From: Bog-756 sp963837805
GTDB taxonomy: Bacteria; Actinomycetota; Acidimicrobiia; Acidimicrobiales; RAAP-2
Direction of reading: 5' to 3'
NCBI GenBank assembly: GCA_963837805.1
Contig: CAWIOU010000029.1
Span: forward strand, 1 to 64,000
Length of the DNA stretch: 64,000 nucleotides
Of this stretch, positions 41,207-49,860 are shown piece after piece (position 1 is the stretch's first letter; each line of letters starts with the position of its first letter). The position numbers were made by a program, and so were the translations under genes. The notes beneath the pieces were generated by a model. The model made no database searches. It was not told the origin of the DNA and worked only from the letters and a program-made list of their open reading frames with translations.

Positions 41207-41377
41207 GTGGAGGCGAGTCTCATGGGGCGGCAGGTCTCTTGGGGTGGTCGAGGAGCTGGTCCGCGGCGGCAATCAGCTCCACCCAGTATGCCTCAGGCGC
41301 CCGATAGGGTGGCACGCGGGCAGAGGAATGAAGAGCGTCGCGCCGGGCGGCGGCGCACGACGGAGTCTGGGGGACCT

Positions 41378-42175
41378 ATGGGAACGCTTGCGGGCAAGGT
41401 GGCGATCGTGACCGGCGGGGGGTCGGGGATCGGACTGGCCAGCGCCGCCCGCCTGGCCGGAGCCGGGGTCTCGGTGGCCGTGGTCGATCTCGACGGCGGG
41501 TCGGCCGAGAAGGTGGCCGGCGAGCTCGGTGGCCTCGGGCTCCAGGCCGACGTCGGTCGGCCGGAGGTGTGGCCGGGCATCGTGGACGCGGTGACCGCCC
41601 GTTTCGGTGGCATCGACCTCGCCCACCTCAATGCGGGGGTGACCACCGGTGAGGCCGACATCACCAAGGTCACCGACGACATCTACCGCCGAGCCGTCGG
41701 GGTCAACGTCGACGGCGTGGTCTTCGGTGTCCGGGCCCTGGTTCCTGCGCTCTCGGCCCGGGGCGGTGGCGCCATCGTGGCCACGGCATCCCTGGCCGGG
41801 CTCATCGGCTTCTCACCCGACCCCATCTACTGTCTGACCAAGCACGCCGTCGTCGGTCTCGTGCGATCGCTCGTGCCCCAGCTGGCCGAACGGCAGATCA
41901 CCATCAACGCGGTCTGTCCGAGCATCGTGGACACCCCGCTCATCGACGACATGCGCGACCTGCTGGAGGGGAGCGGGTTCCCGCTGATCGACGCGTCGTC
42001 GGTGTCAGACGCGGTGTTCGCCTGCCTGTCGGGGGAGGAGACCGGTCAGGCGATGGTCATCCAGGCCGGCCGGGAGGCCATCCCCTTCCGCTTCCCCCGC
42101 CCGCCCGGGCCCCGGGCCGGAGGAGCGGTGGGTCAGATGCCCCCCTCGGGGTTTGCCGCCCACGACCAGGCGTGA
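41378..42175 (+). CDS. Short-chain dehydrogenase/reductase
   Basis: 265 residues, classical SDR. TGGGSGIGLASAARLAGAG, HLNAGVTTG (in place of NNAG), TASLAGLIGFSPDPIYCLTKHAVV with the Ser and Tyr-Lys, and NAVCPSIVDTPL are visible. ATG 41378 is taken; upstream GGGGGACCT is a modest ribosome-binding site. The substrate is not known. The gene stands alone, divergent from the Lgt-like gene (171 bp) and convergent with the NlpC/P60 gene. Confidence 0.87.
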   Translation: MGTLAGKVAIVTGGGSGIGLASAARLAGAGVSVAVVDLDGGSAEKVAGELGGLGLQADVGRPEVWPGIVDAVTARFGGIDLAHLNAGVTTGEADITKVTDDIYRRAVGVNVDGVVFGVRALVPALSARGGGAIVATASLAGLIGFSPDPIYCLTKHAVVGLVRSLVPQLAERQITINAVCPSIVDTPLIDDMRDLLEGSGFPLIDASSVSDAVFACLSGEETGQAMVIQAGREAIPFRFPRPPGPRAGGAVGQMPPSGFAAHDQA

Positions 42176-42232
42176 CCCATCGGCCGGAGGGGCAAGGAGG
42201 GGTGAGGGTCGGGATCCGGTCAAACGGGAGGA

Positions 42233-43450
42233 TCAGGTGACCCGGCCGACACCGGCGAAGTCGGAGCCGGTGCGAACCCCGGTGATCCAGACCGACGCAC
42301 CGGTGTAGGGCGCTTCGATCATCGAACCGCCGCCGACGTACATGGCCACGTGCTCGTCGCCTCCGGGACCGTAGAACAGGAGGTCACCGGGTTCGATGTC
42401 GGCCAGCGGTATATGGGTGGTGTCGTCGAACTGGGCCCCGGAGAAGTGGGGGAGGCTGATCCCCACCTGGGCATACGACCACTGGACGAGACCCGAGCAG
42501 TCGAAGCCGGCCGGAGTGTTCCCGCCCCACACGTAGGGGACGCCGATCTGGCTCTCCGCCGCCTGGACCGCCCCGGCGGCACCCGCGGCTAGTGGCGGTG
42601 CCGGGGCCGTGGGCACGGAGCCGACGGACCCGCCGACCGACCCGCCGGTGGAGCCGGACGGACTGGCCACCTGGGCGACCTGGGCAGCGGCCTGCGCAGC
42701 CTGTGCCGCGGCCACCCGGGCGTTGAAGGCGGCAGTGGCCGCCGCCTTGGCCGCCGCCGCCTGCTCGGCCTGCTGCTGCTGGACCAGCTGCTGGATGTGG
42801 CCGTTGACGCTGTCCAGTGTGGACTGGTCCTGAGCTTCGAGGTTCGAGGCCTGGTTCTCCGACCCCTGCAGGCTGTTGCGGGTGTCGGTGGCCTGGGTCT
42901 GCTGCTGCCGCAGGGCGTTCTCGGTCGCCTGCAGGTGGGATTGGGCGGTGTGCAGGTTGTCGACCGTGGTGGTCACGTTGCCGGTGGCGATGGACGAGTA
43001 CTCCGAGCGGATGCCGCTCGTGTTCACGTTCGACGAGAACATCTGGGTGACCTGGTTGGTCGTTCCGCTGTCCGTGTAGTCGGCGATGGCCTGGGTGCGG
43101 AGATGGCCCTCGTCCTTGTTCACCCGGGACTGGTCCTTGGTGATCTGCTTCTGGCTGGCCACGATCTGGCTGTTCAGCTGGTTGAGCCGGAAGTCGGCCG
43201 CCGTCACCTGGCCGGTCAATGATGCGATCTGGGCCTGGGTCGCCTGGATCTTGGCCGTGATCGCCGCGGCCTGGGCCTTGGCGTCGGCGATCTGATCGGC
43301 CGAAGCGGGGCGCGACGACGCAATCACCGTGGAGGCGAGGCCCAATCCGGTGGCAAGTGCAACCGTCGAAATAATCCGTCTTCGGGTCTTTCGTCGGGCA
43401 GGGGGAGGCGCACTTGGCTCTGACGTCGAGTACTGCTCGGCGTGAGTCAT
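42233..43450 (-). CDS. NlpC/P60 peptidoglycan endopeptidase with coiled-coil N terminus (RipA-like)
   Basis: 405 residues. A signal peptide with an Arg-rich n-region (RRKTRRRIISTVALATGLGLAST) leads to the exterior. Residues about 45-260 form long Gln/Ala/Asn-rich coiled coils (DAKAQAAAITAKIQATQAQ), a Gly/Ser/Pro linker follows, and residues about 295-405 are NlpC/P60 with the catalytic Cys in GFDCSGLVQWSYAQ and the His in DEHVAMYVGGG. This is the plan of actinobacterial RipA-type hydrolases that split daughter cells. ATG 43450 has AGGAGGG 7 nt upstream. Confidence 0.92.
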   Translation of the reverse strand: MTHAEQYSTSEPSAPPPARRKTRRRIISTVALATGLGLASTVIASSRPASADQIADAKAQAAAITAKIQATQAQIASLTGQVTAADFRLNQLNSQIVASQKQITKDQSRVNKDEGHLRTQAIADYTDSGTTNQVTQMFSSNVNTSGIRSEYSSIATGNVTTTVDNLHTAQSHLQATENALRQQQTQATDTRNSLQGSENQASNLEAQDQSTLDSVNGHIQQLVQQQQAEQAAAAKAAATAAFNARVAAAQAAQAAAQVAQVASPSGSTGGSVGGSVGSVPTAPAPPLAAGAAGAVQAAESQIGVPYVWGGNTPAGFDCSGLVQWSYAQVGISLPHFSGAQFDDTTHIPLADIEPGDLLFYGPGGDEHVAMYVGGGSMIEAPYTGASVWITGVRTGSDFAGVGRVT

Positions 43451-43484
43451 ATCGCCCTCCTGTCTAGTCCAATCGACCCCTAGC

Positions 43485-43515
43485 CACAAGGACCCCCCGG
43501 CCATTTTCCCTTGTG
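43485..43515 (-). promoter_or_regulatory. Hairpin in the leader of the NlpC/P60 gene
   Basis: CACAAGG (43485-43491) and CCTTGTG (43509-43515) form a 7-bp stem around a 17-nt loop, 35-65 bp upstream of the start. It has no recognisable c-di-AMP riboswitch core. Role unknown. Confidence 0.3.
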
Positions 43516-43616
43516 AACAGGGACTTTCCTATTCGACGGCCCTCGGTCGGGGCCCGAAACCCGTCACCGGCCCGGACCGGTGTGCGGGGGTATTGCCCGG
43601 GGTATCGTCGTCCTCC

Positions 43617-44309
43617 ATGGGTGAGATCGTCGAATTCCCGAGCAACGGCAGTACCGGCAGCGGCTATCTCGCCGTTCCCTCCGACGGGGCGGAAGGTACG
43701 GCCGGAATAGTGGTGCTGCAGGAGTGGTGGGGCCTGGTCGACCAGATCAAGCACACCTGTGACCGGTTCGCCGGCGCCGGGTTCACCGCGCTCGCTCCCG
43801 ACCTGTACCACGGCACCACCGTCCCGTTGACCGAGCCCGATGAAGCGGGCAAGCAGATGATGGCGCTCAAGATGGAGACGGCGGCAAAGGACCTCAGCGG
43901 AGCGGTGGACGAGCTCATCCACCGGACCGGCCGGCCGCAGGTGGGTGTGGTCGGCTTCTGCATGGGCGGGGGACTGGCACTGGTCCTGGCCACCCAGCGC
44001 GCCGACGCGGTCAAGGCCGTCGTGCCCGCTTACGGCCTCATCCCGTGGCCCGGCGCGCGCCCCGACTTCTCGAAGTTGGATGCGGCCGTCCTCGGCCATG
44101 CCGCCGAAGAGGACGATTTCTTCACCCCCGACGCGGCCCGTGCACTGCAGGCCGAGCTGGCCGGCCTGGGCAAGAGTGTCGAGTTCCACTTCTACCCGGG
44201 AGCCGACCACGCCTTCTTCAACGAGGACCGGCCCGAGGTGTACCACCAGGCGTCCGCCGAATTGCTGTGGGACCGAACGGTCGCCTTCTTCCGGCAGACG
44301 TTGGGTTGA
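43617..44309 (+). CDS. Dienelactone hydrolase family protein
   Basis: 230 residues, compact alpha/beta-hydrolase. VLQEWWGLVDQIKHTCDRFA carries the Glu, GVVGFCMGGGLALVLA holds the nucleophilic Cys elbow typical of dienelactone hydrolases, EDDFFTPDAARAL has the Asp, and PGADHAFFNEDRPEVY the His. It hydrolyses lactones or esters formed in aromatic or related catabolism; the exact substrate is open. TATCGT (43603-43608) lies 8 bp before the ATG, so the mRNA may be leaderless. Confidence 0.9.
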   Translation: MGEIVEFPSNGSTGSGYLAVPSDGAEGTAGIVVLQEWWGLVDQIKHTCDRFAGAGFTALAPDLYHGTTVPLTEPDEAGKQMMALKMETAAKDLSGAVDELIHRTGRPQVGVVGFCMGGGLALVLATQRADAVKAVVPAYGLIPWPGARPDFSKLDAAVLGHAAEEDDFFTPDAARALQAELAGLGKSVEFHFYPGADHAFFNEDRPEVYHQASAELLWDRTVAFFRQTLG

Positions 44310-44334
44310 CTCCGACGAGCCCGGGTCCGTGGGG

Positions 44335-45591
44335 GTGACCGAGCCGGCGCTGGTCGAACGGTACCTGACCCTCGGCCTCCGGCTGGGGCGCCATATCGAC
44401 GGCCTGGTCGACGCCTACTACGGCCCGCCCGATCTGGCCGCCGCCGCCGATGCCGAACCTCGCCGTCCGCCGGCCGGTCTGGTGGGCGAGGCGCGGGACC
44501 TGCTGGCCGCCATCGACGCCGGCGAGACCCTCGAACCGAGTGCGGTGGGTGCCGTCAGAGGGGACGGCTCGGGTGCCGCCCGCCGGCACTGGCTCAGGGC
44601 CCAGGTCCGGGGGCTTCTCACCACGGCGCGGCGCCTGGCCGGGGAACCGATCGGCTACGCCGACGAGGTCGAGGCCTGTTACGGGGTCCGGCCCTCGAGA
44701 ATCGACGAGGCCGTCCTCGAGGCCGCGCACCGCCGCCTCGACGAGGTGCTCCCCGGTTCCGGCCCGCTGGCCGAGCGACTGGTCACCTGGCGGGAGTCGC
44801 ACGCGGTTCCCGTCGACCGGCTGCCGGCCGCCATCGGGACCCTGGCCGAGGATCTCCGTGAGCGGACCCGGGTGCTGTTCGGGCTGCCCGACGGGGAACG
44901 TGTCGACTTCGACCTGGTCTCCGGCCAACCGTGGTCCGGATTCAACTACTACCTCGGCGACCTGCGCAGCCGGGTGGCCGTCAACACCGATCTGCCCGTG
45001 CTCTCGACCGGGCTCGCCCACCTGGTGGCGCACGAGTCGTACCCGGGTCACCACACCGAGCACACCCGCAAGGAGGTGGGCCTGGTCCGGCGCCGTCAGT
45101 GGTGGGAGGAGTCCATCTTCCTGGTCGGGACCCCGCAGTGCCTCCTGGCCGAAGGACTGGCCGATCTCGGTCTCGAGGTGGTGATGGGCCGGCGACCCGA
45201 GGAAGAGATCGCCGCTCACCTCCGGCCGCTCGGGATCCGCTACGACGCCGAGGTGGTGGCGGCGGTCTCCGAAGCAGGAGAGGCACTCGGTGCCGTCCGC
45301 CAGAACGCGGCCTTCCGCCTCCACGAGGACGGGGCCGATGCCGACGTGGTGACCGACGAGGTGGCCCGCTGGGGACTGCTGTCGCCGGAGCGGGCCGGAA
45401 AGGCGGTCGAGTTCCTGACCCACCCCACGTGGCGGGCCTACCTCACCTGCTACGTCGAGGGACTCCCGCTGTGCCGGGCCTTCGTGGACGGCGATCCTGC
45501 CCGCTTCGACCGCCTCCTCTCCGAGCAGCTGACCCCGGACGGGTTGGCCGACCAGATCCGGGCCGACGCCACCGCCCGCCGCGGTCCCTGA
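44335..45591 (+). CDS. DUF885-like putative metallohydrolase
   Basis: About 418 residues, cytoplasmic. The motif LAHLVAHESYPGHHTEHTRKE resembles the HE-x2-PGHH signature of the DUF885 group, where His and Glu residues are likely metal ligands, and a second acidic helix LAEGLADLGLEVVMG follows at the right distance. PWSGFNYYLGDLRSRVAVNTDLP precedes it. GTG 44335 is taken; GTG 44329 is an alternative. It begins 26 bp after the dienelactone hydrolase, so co-transcription is likely. Substrate unknown; peptidase activity is probable. Confidence 0.75.
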   Translation: MTEPALVERYLTLGLRLGRHIDGLVDAYYGPPDLAAAADAEPRRPPAGLVGEARDLLAAIDAGETLEPSAVGAVRGDGSGAARRHWLRAQVRGLLTTARRLAGEPIGYADEVEACYGVRPSRIDEAVLEAAHRRLDEVLPGSGPLAERLVTWRESHAVPVDRLPAAIGTLAEDLRERTRVLFGLPDGERVDFDLVSGQPWSGFNYYLGDLRSRVAVNTDLPVLSTGLAHLVAHESYPGHHTEHTRKEVGLVRRRQWWEESIFLVGTPQCLLAEGLADLGLEVVMGRRPEEEIAAHLRPLGIRYDAEVVAAVSEAGEALGAVRQNAAFRLHEDGADADVVTDEVARWGLLSPERAGKAVEFLTHPTWRAYLTCYVEGLPLCRAFVDGDPARFDRLLSEQLTPDGLADQIRADATARRGP

Positions 45592-45713
45592 CGGCGCCGG
45601 CGGGGAGGGGCGGCGGAGGAGGCCGTGCCGGCGGACCGCCGCACTAGGGTGATGCCGTCCCACGACCGGGGGTGCCCGAGAACGGGGACCGACTGCCTCG
45701 GAGGGGAGTGAAG

Positions 45714-46757
45714 GTGACCGACATGAAGGCCCTGCAGGTGACTGCGCACGGCCGCCCGGGGGAGGTCCTGGCCGTCCGCCGCGTGGCCCGCCCCGAGCCC
45801 GAGGCCGGAGAGGTGCGGGTGCGGGTCGGGGCGGCATCGCTCAACTTCAATGACATCGACCGGTGCCGCGGGAACCTGGTCTCGGTGCCCACCCCCCCGC
45901 CGTTCACCCTGGGGATGGATGTCTGCGGGGTCGTCGACGCCGTGGGTGAGGGAGCGGAAGCCTGGATGGGACGACGGGTGGTGGCCATCACCAAGACGGC
46001 GCTGGGCGGGATCGCCGAGTACGCAATCGCGCCCGCCGTCTCCGTCTTCGAAGCCCCCGATCGGCTCGACGATGTCCAGGCGGCGGCCTTCCTGCTGACC
46101 TTCCAGACCTCGCACCTGGCCCTGTTCCGCCGGGGGCGGCTGACCGCCGGAGAGACCCTGGTGGTGCACGCGGCGGCCAGCGGTCTGGGCACGGCCGGGA
46201 TCCAGCTGGGCAAGGCGGTCGGGGCCCGGGTCATCGCCGTGGCCGGCGGCCCTGAGAAGGGAGCCCTGTGTGCGTCACTGGGTGCCGACGTCGTCATCGA
46301 CCACACCGCCGACGATTTCGTCGAGGCGGTGCTGGCCGACACGGGTGACCGGGGCGCCGACGTGGTCTACGACCTGGCCGGCGGAGAGTTCGTCGAACGC
46401 TCGTGGCGGTGCACGGCGCGCGGCGGTCGGTATCTGGCCGTGGGCTTCGCCGATGACGACGAAAACGGGATGAGCGGGCGGCCGTTGCGGATGGCGTGCA
46501 TCGGCAACATCGACATCGTCGGGGTGATGCTGGCCTGGGTCGACGATGTCGACCCGGGCATGCGCAGGTTCGGGTTCAACCCGTTCGGGCGGAAGGAGGC
46601 CGACGAGATCCACGCCGACCTCCTGCGGCTGGTGGCGGAGGGCAAGCTCGAGCCCTACGTCGGTCGGCAGGTCACCATGGAGGAGGCGGGCGCCGCGCTC
46701 GACGACCACGAGGACCGCCGGTCGCGGGGACGCACGGTCGTGCACGTCGCCGGATGA
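45714..46757 (+). CDS. Quinone oxidoreductase-like medium-chain dehydrogenase
   Basis: 347 residues, zinc-free MDR. LQVTAHGRPGEVLAVRRVARPEPEAGEVRVRV starts the catalytic domain. NFNDIDRCRG is the usual quinone-oxidoreductase motif, FTLGMDVCGVVDAVGEGA follows, and the NADPH-binding VHAAASGLGTAGIQLGKAVGARVIAVAGG is complete. There are no zinc-ligand Cys groups. It is not crotonyl-CoA carboxylase/reductase, which is longer. GTG 45714 has GGAGGGGAG at the right distance; ATG 45723 is a second choice. The stop overlaps the sulfotransferase start (ATGA). Confidence 0.88.
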   Translation: MTDMKALQVTAHGRPGEVLAVRRVARPEPEAGEVRVRVGAASLNFNDIDRCRGNLVSVPTPPPFTLGMDVCGVVDAVGEGAEAWMGRRVVAITKTALGGIAEYAIAPAVSVFEAPDRLDDVQAAAFLLTFQTSHLALFRRGRLTAGETLVVHAAASGLGTAGIQLGKAVGARVIAVAGGPEKGALCASLGADVVIDHTADDFVEAVLADTGDRGADVVYDLAGGEFVERSWRCTARGGRYLAVGFADDDENGMSGRPLRMACIGNIDIVGVMLAWVDDVDPGMRRFGFNPFGRKEADEIHADLLRLVAEGKLEPYVGRQVTMEEAGAALDDHEDRRSRGRTVVHVAG

Positions 46758-48049
46758 CCGGGCCGGCGGCCGACGTCGACTACACCTGGCGCGACAGCGA
46801 ATTGCGCAGCCCACCCCTGCGCGCCCTCAACCGGGTGGGGGACGGTCTGACCCGCATGGGGTTCAACCTTCCCTCGCTCACTCCCGCGTCGGTGGTGTCG
46901 TCGGCCGTCAGGTCGGCGGGTTCCGACGACTTCGGCTCCGAAAGCTTCCGCGAACCACTGGAAGTCTTCCTCGACGCGTGTGCCACCGAGGCCGACCTGA
47001 CCACCTTCGGGCGCATCCTGGTCTCGAAGATGCTCAGCCAGGCCCTGGCCAACCGGATCGCCCTGCACCGGTGGTCCCTCGATCATCCCGAGGTGCTGGA
47101 CGAGCACATCGACAGTCCCTGGATCATCGTCGGCCTGCCCCGCACCGGCACCAGCGTGCTGTCGATGCTGCTCGGGCTCGACCCGATGGCCCGGCCCCTC
47201 CTCCAGTGGGAGGCCGCCCATCCCATCCCGCCACCGACACTGGGTGAGGGGCTCGAGGATCCGCGGATCGCCCAGACGACCAAGGAGCTCGACGGGTTGA
47301 TGAAGCTCAACCCGCCGCTCAAGGCGATGCATCCCTTCGGGGCCACCCTGGCCCAGGAGTGCGTGAGCCTGTTCATGTTCGACGTCCGTACCCTGGCCCT
47401 CGAGACCCAGGCCCACGTGCCGTCGTACGCCCGCTGGCTGGAGAAGGCGGAGATGGCCCCGGCCTACGCCCAGCACCGGCTGGCCCTGCAGACCCTCCAG
47501 TCCCGGCAACCCACCGAACGCTGGATCCTCAAGACCCCGAACCACCTCTGGCACCTCGACGCCCTACTGGCCGCCTATCCCGACGCCCGGATCATCTGGA
47601 CCCATCGGGACCCCGGGCCGGTGGTCACCTCGCTGGCCAGCCTGGCCAATGCCGGGCAACGGCCCCTGACCCGCCGGCGCGACCCTCGCCCGACGGCCGA
47701 GGAGTGGAAGCGGAAGTGCCGGTTCGCCCTCGACTCGGCGGTGGCCTTCGACGAGCGCTCGGCCGACGGGTGGTGCCGGCACCTGCACTACGACGCCCTG
47801 ATCGCCGATCCGGTGGGGACGGTCCGCCAGCTGTACCAGGGCTTCGGCGACGAGGTCAGCGACCTGCAGGCGCGGCGGATGGAGGCTTTCCTCGAGGACC
47901 GGCCCAAGGACGCCTTCGGTCGCCATCGCTACGACCCCGCCGACTTCGGCTGGACGTACGCCGGCCTGGGCGAGGAGTTCGGCGCCTACACCGAGCGCTA
48001 TCACATCCGGCCCGAGACCCATCCGCCGGTCGGCACCTTCGACGGCTGA
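46754..48049 (+). CDS. Sulfotransferase family protein
   Basis: 431 residues. The 5'-PSB loop WIIVGLPRTGTSVLSMLLGLDP is the PAPS-binding signature. The 3'-phosphate site is supplied by WTHRDPGPVVTSLASL. The N-terminal 130 residues and the C-terminal HYDALIADPVGTVRQLYQGFG are typical of the actinobacterial Stf family. It moves sulfate from PAPS to a lipid, sterol or sugar acceptor that is not known. Start overlaps the preceding stop, so it is co-translated. Confidence 0.88.
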   Translation: MTGPAADVDYTWRDSELRSPPLRALNRVGDGLTRMGFNLPSLTPASVVSSAVRSAGSDDFGSESFREPLEVFLDACATEADLTTFGRILVSKMLSQALANRIALHRWSLDHPEVLDEHIDSPWIIVGLPRTGTSVLSMLLGLDPMARPLLQWEAAHPIPPPTLGEGLEDPRIAQTTKELDGLMKLNPPLKAMHPFGATLAQECVSLFMFDVRTLALETQAHVPSYARWLEKAEMAPAYAQHRLALQTLQSRQPTERWILKTPNHLWHLDALLAAYPDARIIWTHRDPGPVVTSLASLANAGQRPLTRRRDPRPTAEEWKRKCRFALDSAVAFDERSADGWCRHLHYDALIADPVGTVRQLYQGFGDEVSDLQARRMEAFLEDRPKDAFGRHRYDPADFGWTYAGLGEEFGAYTERYHIRPETHPPVGTFDG

Positions 48050-48110
48050 ACCCGGTCGGCCCCCGGTGCCGCGCACCGGTTGTCATTTGGGACTCGTCCG
48101 GATATCGCCG

Positions 48111-48116
48111 TACCAT
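48111..48116 (+). promoter_or_regulatory. -10 box (TACCAT) of mcl, leaderless
   Basis: TACCAT ends exactly 6 bp before the ATG at 48123, so the transcript should begin at the start codon. Confidence 0.45.
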
Positions 48117-48122
48117 CGGGAC

Positions 48123-49061
48123 ATGTCCGAACGTTCACGAAACCTTCCCCGCCGCTCGTGCATGTCCTCGCCCGGTTCGAACGAGCGATTTCTGGCCAAG
48201 GCCCCGACCGTGCCGGCCGACATGAGCTTCCTCGACCTGGAGGACTCGGTGGCCCCGTCGGAGAAGGAGGCGGCCCGGGCCAAGGTGGCCGACGCCATCA
48301 AGAACCTCGCCTGGGACGACCGGGTGCTCTGTGTGCGCATCAACGCCTGGGACACCGAGTGGACCTACGGCGACGTCATCGACGTGGTCTCCAACGCCGG
48401 CGAACGGCTCGATGAGCTCATGTTGCCCAAGGTGCAGTCGGCCGCCGAGGTGGTGGCGCTCGACCTGCTCCTCACCCAGGTGGAGAAGAAATGCGGCCTG
48501 CCGGTGGGCCACGTCGGCATCGAGGCCCAGATCGAGACCACCCGGGGTCTGATCAACGTCGAGGAGATCTGCGCCGCCTCACCCCGACTCGAGACCATCA
48601 TCTTCGGTCCGGCCGACTTCGCGGCGTCGATGGAGATGCCGGTTCTCACCGGTGGGGTGGCCATCCCCGAGTATCCCGGCGACCACTTCAACTACGTGTT
48701 CTCGAAGATTCTCATGGCCGGCCGCGCCAACGGCCTCCAGGTCATCGACGGCCCGTTCCTCAAAGTGCGCGAGCTCGACGCCCTCCGGGAGTTCTCGCAG
48801 CGCACCCGGGTGCTCGGCTACGACGGCAAGTGGGCCCTGACCCCCGATCAGGTCGGTGTGCTCAACGAGGTCTACTCACCGACCCAGGAACAGTTCGACA
48901 AGGCGTGGGACATCCTGGACGCCTACCGCAAGGCCACCGAGGAGGACCGATCGGGTGCGGTCATGTTCGGCGACGAGATGATCGACGAGGCGTCACGCAA
49001 GATGGCCATCAAGTTCGTCACCCGTGGCGAGCGCGCCGGTCTGAGCCGCTCGCCGGGCTGA
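48123..49061 (+). CDS. mcl: Malyl-CoA / beta-methylmalyl-CoA lyase (CitE-like)
   Basis: 312 residues, HpcH/HpaI-type TIM barrel. MSSPGSNERFLAKA binds CoA phosphate, MSFLDLEDSVAPSEKEAAR carries the metal-binding acidic residues, CVRINAWDTEW the Arg, and IEAQIETTRGLINVEEI and FGPADFAASM the rest of the metal site. It cleaves methylmalyl-CoA to glyoxylate and propionyl-CoA (and may make malyl-CoA) in the ethylmalonyl-CoA pathway. The group of this gene with mcd and a mesaconyl-CoA hydratase-like gene supports this over citrate lyase beta. The Arg/Asp-rich C-terminal lid (FGDEMIDEASRKMAIKFVTRG) is typical. Confidence 0.82.
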   Translation: MSERSRNLPRRSCMSSPGSNERFLAKAPTVPADMSFLDLEDSVAPSEKEAARAKVADAIKNLAWDDRVLCVRINAWDTEWTYGDVIDVVSNAGERLDELMLPKVQSAAEVVALDLLLTQVEKKCGLPVGHVGIEAQIETTRGLINVEEICAASPRLETIIFGPADFAASMEMPVLTGGVAIPEYPGDHFNYVFSKILMAGRANGLQVIDGPFLKVRELDALREFSQRTRVLGYDGKWALTPDQVGVLNEVYSPTQEQFDKAWDILDAYRKATEEDRSGAVMFGDEMIDEASRKMAIKFVTRGERAGLSRSPG

Positions 49062-49095
49062 GGGTCCGGCCGCGCATCGGCGTTGCCGGCCCGGC

Positions 49096-49845
49096 TCAGA
49101 AGGTGAACTCGCGGTACCACTCCTCGAGCACGGTGTAGTCACCGTGTACGTCCACCGGGCTCAGGGTGGGACGGTGACACAGGGTGAGCTCGAGGTCCGA
49201 CGCCGTGCCGCTGACCGCCACGTCGGGTGCACCGGTCGCCGAGGGGTCGGGTCGGCCGCGCCGCACGTCGATCCGGTCCGACTCGATGCTCACCTCCCAG
49301 CCCGGCCCGATGTCGGTGCTCAGCAGGGCCAGGACCCGGCCCGTGCCCCGACCCGACCGGGGACGGGCGGTGACCAGGACGTCGAGGATCTCATTGATGC
49401 CGTCCTCGGCCAGGTCGGCATCGATGGGGCCACAGGACCGGGTCGACGACTGGGCGTCGTAGCGATGGACGGCCAACTCGTGGGCACAGCGACGGGCGAC
49501 GAACCCGGCGGTCCGGTCGGGCTCGAACCAGGTCCATACCGCCGTGCGAGGCGGTGTGGCCCGGAGCTCGTCGACCAGATGGCCGGTCAGTTCGGCGAGC
49601 CACAGGACGAGCTCCTCACCCTCGGGAGGATCGGGATACGGGGTCTTCGGCCGACCGGTGGCCTCGCACAGCACATGGGCCCAGAACCCGCAGAATCCGC
49701 CCACGTGCTCGGCCAGATCGGCCACCTTCCATCCCTCGCAGGTCGGCACCAGATCGTCGACCTCGGCATCCTCGAGGGCGGAGATCAGGGCCCCGCCCTC
49801 CGCGGCTGACGGCATCGATGAGGGCGGCGTCGTCCACCCGGCCAA
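49096..49845 (-). CDS. Maleylpyruvate isomerase-family (mycothiol-dependent DinB-like) protein
   Basis: About 249 residues. The DinB-type helical bundle has LVPTCEGWKVADLAEHVGGFCGFW, with a metal-ligand His, and FVARRCAHELAVHRYDAQ with the other two His. The C-terminal part is SCP2-like (VSGTASDLELTLCHRP). These enzymes often use mycothiol. The first codons need care: the expected N terminus VDDAALIDAVSRGG lies in another frame from GTG 49837, and joins the main frame after a possible one-base indel near 49803. TTG 49845 or ATG 49815 would be the starts in the main frame. Confidence 0.78.
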   Translation of the reverse strand: MAGWTTPPSSMPSAAEGGALISALEDAEVDDLVPTCEGWKVADLAEHVGGFCGFWAHVLCEATGRPKTPYPDPPEGEELVLWLAELTGHLVDELRATPPRTAVWTWFEPDRTAGFVARRCAHELAVHRYDAQSSTRSCGPIDADLAEDGINEILDVLVTARPRSGRGTGRVLALLSTDIGPGWEVSIESDRIDVRRGRPDPSATGAPDVAVSGTASDLELTLCHRPTLSPVDVHGDYTVLEEWYREFTF

Positions 49846-49860
49846 CGTACTCCGGCGGCC

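Noticed and set aside
43451..43616. c-di-AMP riboswitch upstream of the NlpC/P60 gene
   Set aside because: This class often precedes actinobacterial cell-wall hydrolases, but the leader is short and only a simple 7-bp hairpin can be drawn.
45714..46757. Crotonyl-CoA carboxylase/reductase (ccr) to complete the ethylmalonyl-CoA block
   Set aside because: The protein is only 347 residues and resembles quinone oxidoreductases; Ccr is about 430 residues with an insert that is missing here.
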